A stretch of 27,403 bases of DNA. Source: a virus. A program made the translations under genes and the position numbers. The notes below the pieces were generated by a model. The model made no database searches and had not been told where the DNA came from. It saw only the letters and a program-made list of their open reading frames with translations. Shown here in pieces: positions 18,379-23,495 of this stretch. Location: IMG/VR virus record IMGVR_UViG_3300030451_000922, positions 4,896-32,298 of that record; one strand, written 5' to 3'. How positions within the stretch are numbered: the first letter of the stretch is position 1; every line of letters begins with the position of its first letter.

Positions 18379-18704
18379 TACCAGTACTTCCTACTTATAA
18401 AGATTACACACAAAACTTAATAGTTATGACATCAACGGATGCTAAGAAACTCTGGAGAAAAGCTATTAAGGAGGCAAACAATTATGAATGTATTTATTGC
18501 GGAGAGCGACATCATGAATTTGATCTTACCATTGACCATGTACGCCCCAGATGTGCTGGAGGTAGCCACATGGCTAAGAACTGTGTTCCAGCCTGTAGAA
18601 GATGTAATCAAGAAAAAGGAAGTATGGACTGGTTAACGTGGTTTCGCACCACATTTCCACCTAACCCATTTAGAGAACAACATATACTAAACTGGATTAA
18701 ATGA
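18375..18704 (+). CDS. HNH endonuclease
   Basis: This 109 aa protein has the full HNH pattern: C39-x2-C42, DH at 54-55 (TIDHVRPRCAGG), N69 in the KNC turn, C74-x2-C77 followed by N78 and K81. The paired CxxC motifs are the zinc ribbon of McrA-type HNH nucleases, and the IDH histidine is the general base. An inner ATG at 18426 (MTSTDAKK) is a possible shorter start that keeps the whole domain. It lies within the terminase operon, with ATGA overlaps on both sides, so a role in cutting concatemers or stimulating TerL is possible, as described for HNH proteins of some cos phages. A free homing nuclease is the alternative. Confidence 0.85.
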   Translation: MIPVLPTYKDYTQNLIVMTSTDAKKLWRKAIKEANNYECIYCGERHHEFDLTIDHVRPRCAGGSHMAKNCVPACRRCNQEKGSMDWLTWFRTTFPPNPFREQHILNWIK

Positions 18705-19024
18705 TTAACCAATTTTTACATGTATCTAAATTAAAGTTAGATGAGTTAAGACAAATAGCTAGAGCCGTGCCCTCCCCGCTAAGGTGGGCTGCGGTATGGT
18801 TCTTACTATGGGTAGAACCCAAATATATAGATTACAAGTCTAAGCAAGCAGTTGACGATGCTCTTAAAAAGTATAAGAAAATGTTTGGGGAAGACAGAGT
18901 AATCGACCTTGTAATTGAAAATACAAAACCCTCTAAAGTTGAGGGATTAAACGATATGTCTATCTATAGATCTCAATTAGACAAAGAATATTGGGAACAG
19001 ATAGACAGAGAATGTGATTTATGA
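18701..19024 (+). CDS. Unknown protein between HNH and large terminase genes
   Basis: This 107 aa protein has a hydrophobic, Trp-rich centre (LRWAAVWFLLWVEPKYID, about residues 27-44) flanked by basic segments. A Lys-rich stretch (ALKKYKKMFGEDRV) and an acidic end (KEYWEQIDRECDL) follow. The centre is long enough for one membrane contact but carries a charged neighbour, so buried amphipathic packing is equally likely. It overlaps TerL by 4 bases (ATGA). I do not recognise the family. Position suggests packaging or lysis. Confidence 0.55.
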   Translation: MINQFLHVSKLKLDELRQIARAVPSPLRWAAVWFLLWVEPKYIDYKSKQAVDDALKKYKKMFGEDRVIDLVIENTKPSKVEGLNDMSIYRSQLDKEYWEQIDRECDL

Positions 19025-20751
19025 GCTTAGAAAAAGAACTACACGAAGATTTCAGAATATTTCTAACAGCTATATGGACACACCTTAACCTGCCTGTTCC
19101 CACAAGGGCACAACTATGTATAGCTGAATATTTACAGCATGGGCCTAAAAGACTACAGATACAAGCATTTCGAGGCGTAGGTAAATCTTGGATTACTGCT
19201 GCCTTCGTACTTTGGACGTTATTTAATGACCCAAACGAAAAAATTATGGTTGTATCTGCATCAAAAGACAGAGCCGACTCATTTAGTATATTTTGTCAAA
19301 GACTTATACTAGAAGTACCTTGGTTGTCGCATCTTAAACCTAAGAATGACGATCAACGGTGGAGTCGCATCTCTTTCGATGTTGGGCCAGCTGCACCACA
19401 CCAAGCACCCTCAGTTAAGTCTGTGGGTATCACAGGGCAGCTAACGGGGTCTAGAGCAGACCTTATGGTACTCGATGATGTCGAAGTACCTAATAACAGT
19501 ATGACGGAGCTACAACGTGAAAAACTCTTACAACTTGTTACTGAATGTGAGTCTATTCTTACTCCTAAACGTCAGTCTCGTATTATGTTTCTTGGTACTC
19601 CTCAAACAACATTCACTGTCTATAATAAACTAAGGGAACGTAGTTATCGACCATTTGTGTGGCCTGCACGGTATCCCCGCAAGATAGCCATGTATGATGG
19701 CTTATTAGCCCCGCAATTAGTCGAAGATTTAGACAATGAAGACAATCTGACATGGAAACCCACTGATACTCGCTTCAGAGAAGACGATTTACTTGAAAGA
19801 GAGTCATCTATGGGTAGATCTAACTTTATGCTACAGTTTATGCTAGATACTAGCTTATCTGACGCAGAAAAGTTCCCATTAAAGTTTGCTGACCTGATTG
19901 TTAACCCAGTCAACCCAACACATGCACCAGAAAACATAATATGGTGCTCTGATCCAGACAATATACACAAAGATCTACCTTGTGTGGGACTCCCAGGGGA
20001 CTATTACTACAGACCTATGGCTATTCAAGGAGAATGGTTAGAATATAGTGAAACTATTTGTAGTGTTGACCCATCTGGACGTGGAGCTGACGAAACGGTA
20101 GCAACATTCTTGTCTCAGTTAAACGGACTTATATATGTGCACGAAATGTACGCATCTAAGGACGGTTATTCGGATAAGACACTATTACAGATACTAAGGA
20201 GATGTCGAAAGTATGATGCGAGTACGCTGCTCATCGAGAGCAACTTTGGCGATGGTATTGTATCAGAGCTATTTAGAAAACATTGTCAGACGACAAAGAC
20301 AAACATTAACATAGAGGAAACTAGAGCAAATGTCCGTAAAGAAGACCGTATCATTGATAGCCTTGAGCCTGTTTTTAATCAGCACAGGTTGGTTATTGAT
20401 CCCAAAGTTATTGAGTGGGATTATGCGTCAAATGCTGATGAGGCGACTGAAAATAGATTCCAATATATGCTTGGATATCAAATCTCCCGAATGTGCAGGG
20501 AAAAAGGTGCCGTTCGACATGACGACAGAATTGACTCCCTTGCCCAGGGTGTTAAATGGTTCACCGATGCCCTCGCCATCTCAGCCCAGCAACAGATTAA
20601 AGACAGGAGACACGAAGAGTGGATAGACCATCTAGAAGCTTGGATGGATGACCCTGAAGCAGAGGCAAATCACATGGTACTAGGAATGGACTTAGACCAA
20701 AGAAGAGAGGCCAGAGGGGCTACCAAAAGCCATACACACACATGGATGTGA
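19021..20751 (+). CDS. Terminase large subunit (T7 gp19-like)
   Basis: This 576 aa protein has all the parts of a packaging motor. The ATPase domain has RGVGKS (51-56) as Walker A and DLMVLDDVE (148-156) as Walker B with its catalytic Glu; FLGTPQ (191-196) is the coupling motif. The nuclease domain has VDPSGRGADE (350-359), LLIESNFGDG (404-413) and HDDRIDSLAQ (501-510), giving the acidic residues expected for two-metal cleavage. Its length is near T7 gp19 (586 aa). It drives DNA translocation into the prohead and makes the end cuts together with the small subunit. A micro-ORF starts within its last 10 bases. By T7 logic this is close to the right genome end. Confidence 0.95.
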   Translation: MSLEKELHEDFRIFLTAIWTHLNLPVPTRAQLCIAEYLQHGPKRLQIQAFRGVGKSWITAAFVLWTLFNDPNEKIMVVSASKDRADSFSIFCQRLILEVPWLSHLKPKNDDQRWSRISFDVGPAAPHQAPSVKSVGITGQLTGSRADLMVLDDVEVPNNSMTELQREKLLQLVTECESILTPKRQSRIMFLGTPQTTFTVYNKLRERSYRPFVWPARYPRKIAMYDGLLAPQLVEDLDNEDNLTWKPTDTRFREDDLLERESSMGRSNFMLQFMLDTSLSDAEKFPLKFADLIVNPVNPTHAPENIIWCSDPDNIHKDLPCVGLPGDYYYRPMAIQGEWLEYSETICSVDPSGRGADETVATFLSQLNGLIYVHEMYASKDGYSDKTLLQILRRCRKYDASTLLIESNFGDGIVSELFRKHCQTTKTNINIEETRANVRKEDRIIDSLEPVFNQHRLVIDPKVIEWDYASNADEATENRFQYMLGYQISRMCREKGAVRHDDRIDSLAQGVKWFTDALAISAQQQIKDRRHEEWIDHLEAWMDDPEAEANHMVLGMDLDQRREARGATKSHTHTWM

Positions 20752-20870
20752 CCAACCCCACCATAACACACGGGGAAGTGGTGCTCCTCGTGGGTGGAAA
20801 CAGCGGTCAGAGGGGTAGATTCGTCTATCCCTCACTACACATCGTGGTAAGTTGCACGATATATGATTAA
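20742..20870 (+). CDS. 42 aa micro-ORF overlapping the terL end
   Basis: ATG 20742 lies inside the last codons of the large terminase (ATGGATGTGA) and reads 42 codons to TAA 20868-20870. The middle, GEVVLLVGGNSGQRGRFVY, has the Gly spacing of a KOW-like or small beta-barrel motif, which is only a resemblance. It overlaps the next micro-ORF by 8 bases (ATGATTAA). No clear Shine-Dalgarno sequence is visible. Chained overlaps support a real gene, but the size makes chance possible. Confidence 0.4.
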   Translation: MDVTNPTITHGEVVLLVGGNSGQRGRFVYPSLHIVVSCTIYD

Positions 20871-20994
20871 AAAATTACTCTTACTCTTACTAATACTAAG
20901 GGTAGCTGCTCCTATCTCGTATATTACGTGGGTAGCTTTGCGGGATGCCGAATTTTGGGATAATTTTTCGTTCCCTATACTACTCAAGCGGTGA
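20863..20994 (+). CDS. 43 aa membrane micro-protein, positional analogue of T7 gp19.5
   Basis: ATG 20863 gives MIKKLLLLLLILRVAAPISY, a basic start and a strongly hydrophobic helix, then a Trp/Phe-containing polar tail to TGA 20992-20994. T7 carries a small hydrophobic gene (19.5) at the same place, right after gene 19, so this may be its analogue; sequence similarity is not claimed. It overlaps the previous micro-ORF by 8 bases and the next possible one by GTGA. The function of T7 gp19.5 is itself poorly known. Confidence 0.45.
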   Translation: MIKKLLLLLLILRVAAPISYITWVALRDAEFWDNFSFPILLKR

Positions 20995-21149
20995 TTGGGC
21001 TGCCCCCCAAAGGGTCGGTTTGGTTCGGTTATCCGTACTTGTTCTCACTATCACGAATCCCCCACAAGAATATTTCAATATATTACAAGGTAGCCCAGCG
21101 GGGATTGACTGCTATGACTGGAGTCTTAGCGAGATCCCTGAGAAAGTAA
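20991..21149 (+). CDS. 52 aa basic micro-ORF with GTG start
   Basis: GTG 20991 overlaps the preceding stop (GTGA) and reads 52 codons to TAA 21147-21149. The product starts (M)IGLPPKGSVWFGYPYLF, continues with ISIYYKVAQRGL and ends LARSLRK; it is aromatic and basic and looks protein-like. A competing 74 aa frame (20945-21169) covers the same DNA but looks less natural. Overlap geometry is the main support. If real, it is the last late gene before the junction. Confidence 0.35.
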   Translation: MIGLPPKGSVWFGYPYLFSLSRIPHKNISIYYKVAQRGLTAMTGVLARSLRK

Positions 21150-21185
21150 CAAAACTTAACAAACCTTGACACATTCTTACCTGAG

Positions 21186-21195
21186 TCTCATGAGA
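21186..21195. promoter_or_regulatory. 10-bp palindrome TCTCATGAGA followed by T-run
   Basis: TCTCATGAGA is perfectly self-complementary, and a run of five T starts six bases later. The stem is short for a factor-independent terminator, so a protein site or a weak terminator for late transcripts are both possible. Confidence 0.25.
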
Positions 21196-21224
21196 TCTGT
21201 TTTTGTCTCAACACATAATATTTA

Positions 21225-21241
21225 CTTATATGTAATATAAG
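21225..21241. repeat. Palindrome CTTATAT-gta-ATATAAG
   Basis: Seven-base arms pair perfectly around a 3-base centre within a very AT-rich stretch (21205-21300). It could aid DNA melting or bind a protein; chance is more likely in AT-rich DNA than for the other palindromes here. Confidence 0.3.
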
Positions 21242-21297
21242 ATTTAATGAATTAGATAATTAAAGATTTATTAATTATGACTGAATGTAACAATTTA

Positions 21298-21326
21298 TTG
21301 ACATTATCCTGGTTTTCTGATATATA
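21298..21326 (+). promoter_or_regulatory. Strong sigma70-type promoter (early host promoter)
   Basis: TTGACA (21298-21303) is a perfect -35 box, and TATATA (21321-21326) is a near-perfect -10 box with the ideal 17-base spacer. Transcription would start near 21333, run into the leader, and reach the early genes from 22087. T7-like phages use such host promoters for early genes before their own polymerase is made, which fits the RNA polymerase gene at 26509. Confidence 0.75.
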
Positions 21327-21333
21327 CAGCCCC

Positions 21334-21346
21334 CTGAAAATTTCAG
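21334..21346. promoter_or_regulatory. Operator-like dyad CTGAAA-a-TTTCAG at the promoter start point
   Basis: Six-base arms around a central A, located at about +1 to +13 of the early promoter. A repressor bound here would block transcription; as RNA it could form a 5' end hairpin. No regulator gene is visible in the window. Confidence 0.4.
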
Positions 21347-21351
21347 CTTGA

Positions 21352-21369
21352 GTAGTACACATGTACTAC
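21352..21369. promoter_or_regulatory. Operator-like dyad GTAGTACA-ca-TGTACTAC
   Basis: Eight-base arms with a 2-base centre give an 18-base near-continuous palindrome about 20 bases after the predicted start point. As DNA it looks like a dimer binding site; as RNA it would need to open at the centre to form a loop. It is the most perfect dyad in the region. Confidence 0.45.
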
Positions 21370-21565
21370 CACCATCATCATAGGCTTGCGGCTGTCAATG
21401 CTTTTGTAAAGGATTACAACAAATATACACATATGAAAATATTTATCAGGTAAGCGGGTTTTTGTTTAAATAGGTGCTATATTAGATATATACAAATAAA
21501 TTTCAAATTTTATGCAACTAAATCACCTCTAATATAAAGAGTGACTACAACGAATAAAAACAAGT

Positions 21566-21930
21566 TACGGGGATCTATCCTTAGAAGATAGAAACAGCAC
21601 CAATTAACAATGTGCGTTACCCTTAATGTGACCCAAACCGCAGCACCGAACAGCAATTAGTAGGGTGAGACTGAAGGGGCGACAGCATCAATAGGGGACT
21701 GTAATGAACTGATAGTTAGGTATCAGGTGAACGGAGGGGAGCGACAACCGACAGCTTCGGGCTAGATAGCACTAAAGGCTAGCAATTAACGATTACAAAG
21801 GGATTCTTGTGCCTAACCACAATCACGAAGACCGCAAACGTAATCAAACATACCAAATTAATTAATAACGTCAGTAGGTTAGCACGATGCGAGCCAACTC
21901 GCCTTATTAGTGGGAACACTACATAATGAG
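21566..21930 (+). ncRNA. Candidate structured leader RNA
   Basis: Perfect or near-perfect hairpins follow one another on the + strand: 21574-21592 (6 bp, TCTATC/GATAGA), 21597-21615 (GCAC/GTGC), 21709-21726 (CTGATA/TATCAG), 21753-21763 (AGC/GCT around TTCGG), 21761-21783 (GCTAG/CTAGC), 21807-21822 (TTGTG/CACAA), 21889-21902 (GCGAG/CTCGC) and 21904-21926 (nine pairs, one bulge, GGAA loop). No frame is open for long on either strand. The region lies between the early promoter and the first early gene, so it would be transcribed first. I do not recognise a known RNA family, and group I intron core elements were not found. Hairpins this short also arise by chance, so the call is tentative. Confidence 0.4.
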
Positions 21931-21951
21931 TTGCTAAACTATTGACTTTCT

Positions 21952-22001
21952 GCGGTGACTGGCTACCATTAACGGGTGTGGTTCGATTCCACTACACTGC
22001 T
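21952..22001 (+). ncRNA. tRNA-like acceptor plus T-arm fold without an anticodon arm
   Basis: The sequence GGTTCGATTCC (21980-21990) is a textbook tRNA T-loop with its closing pairs. The T stem is TGTGG/CCACt with four good pairs. GCGGTG (21952-21957) pairs with CACTGC (21995-22000) as a six-pair acceptor-like stem enclosing it, one base outside the T arm on the 3' side. Only 19 bases join the 5' acceptor strand to the T stem, so there is no room for D and anticodon arms. A reduced tRNA-like element, a degraded tRNA, or an attP-like tRNA 3' fragment are possible. No CCA is encoded. Confidence 0.35.
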
Positions 22002-22086
22002 TTGGTGTGGGTCTAAAGATGCTTGGACTGCTCATAATTCGGTTGAGAGAAAGCTCGCAATTACCACACCATTACACCACAGCACC

Positions 22087-22710
22087 ATGACTTATTCACA
22101 ACTATCACACAATGCACGTGAGATTGTTGCCAAGTTCACGCTTGCGACTTCTCAAGAAGTGCAACTAGGGTGTGACTGGTATCCGTCAGCTCTCTCGATA
22201 GCAGCTCGTATATCTGAGAAATACGAATTGAAGACCGAGGTTGTTGCGGGTGTCATCGCTGCCCTATCACCTAACAATCGCTGGGAGCGTAACATAGTAG
22301 ACGCTGAAGCCATCATTAAATGTTGGCGGTCTGGCGGTACTAGAACTGACATGCTCAACGTCAAGGTATGCACCTACGGGAAGATGAAAGCTAAGGCTAT
22401 TGATATCCTTACACGTGACATACCAATTATTGAGATACTCAACGGCAAGAAGCTGATTGAGTTCTACAACTGCATCACAAATCCTACACTCAACGATGTG
22501 TGTATTGATGGACATGCCTACAGCGTATGGTTTGGCGAACGCCTAACTATGAAAGAGGTTCCACCAATAGGTAAGAAGCTCCGAGCTACCATCAAGCAAG
22601 ATTATCGAGACGCTTGCCAGTTTATTAACGAGGAGCTATCATGCTTCTATTCACCCGCTGATATTCAAGCTATTACATGGGTGACACATAAACGAATATA
22701 CAATGTATAG
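22087..22710 (+). CDS. Conserved phage protein (DUF7178-like), unknown function
   Basis: I start at ATG 22087 (207 aa). The frame is open back to GTG 21976, but that part lies in the leader RNA and its translation looks unnatural. Blocks I recognise from cyanophage proteins: WYPSALSIAARIS (31-43), GVIAALSPNNRWERNIVDAE (55-74), YGKMKAKAIDIL (97-108), FYNCI (126-130) and VCIDGHAYSVWFGE (138-151). The SPNNRWE and DGHA blocks recall HhH-GPD DNA-glycosylase-like proteins, where a VDxH motif occupies a similar place, but the catalytic Lys or Asp pattern is not evident. It is the first early gene after the promoter, so a role in the first minutes of infection is likely. No Shine-Dalgarno sequence is visible. 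Confidence 0.65.
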   Translation: MTYSQLSHNAREIVAKFTLATSQEVQLGCDWYPSALSIAARISEKYELKTEVVAGVIAALSPNNRWERNIVDAEAIIKCWRSGGTRTDMLNVKVCTYGKMKAKAIDILTRDIPIIEILNGKKLIEFYNCITNPTLNDVCIDGHAYSVWFGERLTMKEVPPIGKKLRATIKQDYRDACQFINEELSCFYSPADIQAITWVTHKRIYNV

Positions 22711-22808
22711 TACACGTAGGTTGACTAGGTAACATTGTTATCATTAAAGCGTAAGTAATCTATCCTTATAGAACCGCCTTACCGCCTACCACTCACACCT
22801 GGAAAATC

Positions 22809-22946
22809 ATGAACTACCAAGATGACGACTACGATCCTACTCCTTACTACTTGTATGATGATACAAATGGTGAGCCACCAATCTCATGGAAAGAACGCCA
22901 AGAGTTGGAGGATAAGAAATTCAGAGAGCAATACGGGTGGGCATGA
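22809..22946 (+). CDS. 45 aa acidic protein, unknown function
   Basis: ATG 22809 to TGA 22944-22946. The product starts MNYQDDDYDPTPYYLYDD, very acidic and Tyr-rich, then has a charged helix (WKERQELEDKKFREQYGW). Small acidic early proteins of phages often bind and inhibit host proteins or mimic DNA; here that is only an analogy. It follows a 98-base gap after the first early gene and overlaps the next gene by ATGA, which supports translation. Confidence 0.55.
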   Translation: MNYQDDDYDPTPYYLYDDTNGEPPISWKERQELEDKKFREQYGWA

Positions 22947-23056
22947 CTAAAAAACCACAGCAGCTTTCACCCGAAGAAGCTAAACGCAGACAGCTATTCT
23001 ATCAGAAGATGGCTTACATCGAAATGAAAAAACTACGACCCAAGAACTCCATATGA
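22943..23056 (+). CDS. 37 aa basic protein, unknown function
   Basis: ATG 22943 overlaps the previous stop (ATGA), and the gene ends at TGA 23054-23056, itself overlapping the next ATG. The product is helical and basic: LSPEEAKRRQLFYQKMAY, then MKKLRPKN. No motif is recognised. The ATGA junctions on both ends argue that it is translated despite its size. Confidence 0.5.
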   Translation: MTKKPQQLSPEEAKRRQLFYQKMAYIEMKKLRPKNSI

Positions 23057-23184
23057 AAGAGGAACTATTCGATGAGCTGATGAACATTCTCACACCTAGA
23101 ATGAAGGCTCAACTTGCTAAGTCATTACACAATGACATTGTTCAAATGATGAACGAACAAGATGAAGCAAAGCGAAACAACTGA
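23053..23184 (+). CDS. 43 aa helical protein, unknown function
   Basis: ATG 23053 to TGA 23182-23184. The product MKEELFDELMNILTPRMKAQ continues as a Met-rich amphipathic helix ending QDEAKRNN. It could form a coiled coil or a helical hairpin around the TPR turn. Both neighbours overlap it (4 and 23 bases). The family is unknown. Confidence 0.5.
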   Translation: MKEELFDELMNILTPRMKAQLAKSLHNDIVQMMNEQDEAKRNN

Positions 23185-23359
23185 CTTGCTTTGCGACATG
23201 TATGATATACGCAATCAAGCAAATCTACATGGCTTCGGTTCATTACCCAAAGATAACGATGGAACAGCTTGCACTATTAATGAGTGCATCAATCACATCA
23301 TCACTACCTTAGAATCACATGAACACCTATCAAATCAAGCAATCATACATAACAGCTGA
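23162..23359 (+). CDS. 65 aa protein, unknown function
   Basis: ATG 23162 gives a 65 aa protein with MKQSETTDLLCDMYDIRNQA, a Gly-rich turn, and TINECINHIITTLESHEHLS. Three Cys are present without a CxxC pair. It overlaps the previous gene by 23 bases and the next by 41, which is more than usual for this operon, so one of the starts may lie further in. No family is recognised. Confidence 0.5.
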   Translation: MKQSETTDLLCDMYDIRNQANLHGFGSLPKDNDGTACTINECINHIITTLESHEHLSNQAIIHNS

Positions 23360-23495
23360 CTACTTCACAGTTGAAGCTGACTCACCTGAAAAAGCTCGTG
23401 AGATCTTCAACAAAGAGGGTGGCAACTGGTTGTGTAACCAAGACAGCGGTGACTGTAACCATCAAATCGAGGAGGTTACTTTATGCGAGTCTTAG
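23319..23495 (+). CDS. 58 aa small protein upstream of dcm
   Basis: ATG 23319 to TAG 23493-23495. The product MNTYQIKQSYITADYFTVEA then DSPEKAREIF resembles the small phage proteins with a beta-strand and helix fold in which 'V.A.s.eeA.e.f' is typical. NKEGGNWLCN and four Cys residues follow. It overlaps the previous gene by 41 bases and the methyltransferase by 13. The competing frame at 23371-23571 is Arg/Ser/Val-rich and looks like a shadow. Confidence 0.55.
   Translation: MNTYQIKQSYITADYFTVEADSPEKAREIFNKEGGNWLCNQDSGDCNHQIEEVTLCES
23469..23476 (+). promoter_or_regulatory. Strong Shine-Dalgarno sequence for the methyltransferase
   Basis: GAGGAGGT ends 6 bases before ATG 23483. It fixes the start of the methyltransferase and is one of the few strong ribosome sites in the window. 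It lies inside the end of the 58 aa gene. Confidence 0.8.

Larger units (their letters stand above)
21150..22086. other. Junction / early leader without convincing genes
   Basis: Neither strand shows a convincing gene over about 940 bases. The left part (21150-21560) is very AT-rich and carries palindromes and a strong promoter. The right part (21566-22001) is less AT-rich, full of short hairpins, and ends with a tRNA T-arm-like fold. In T7 the right end, the terminal repeat and the left early leader hold the same position between gene 19.5 and gene 0.3, and the T7 leader is also about 0.9 kb. I infer that the physical genome ends and the direct terminal repeat are in or near this stretch; the exact ends cannot be read from one copy. 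Confidence 0.6.

Noticed and set aside
20945-21169. 74 aa frame across the end of the late region
   Set aside because: It overlaps the 43 aa membrane ORF by 50 bases and its composition looks less natural than the GTG-started 52 aa frame that overlaps the upstream stop.
21166-21194. Second sigma70 promoter from TTGACA 21166
   Set aside because: No acceptable -10 box at 16-18 bases; the region holds the TCTCATGAGA palindrome instead.
21560-22000. Group I intron
   Set aside because: AATTAACAAT and hairpins suggested one, but I could not find a pairing P7 core, and there is no split gene on either side.
21952-22001. Complete tRNA gene
   Set aside because: There is no room for D and anticodon arms between the 5' acceptor-like strand and the T arm.
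21976-22086. N-terminal extension of the first early protein from GTG 21976
   Set aside because: The stretch overlaps the tRNA-like T-arm, is rich in Trp/Ser/His/Thr without family resemblance, and the conserved blocks all lie after ATG 22087.
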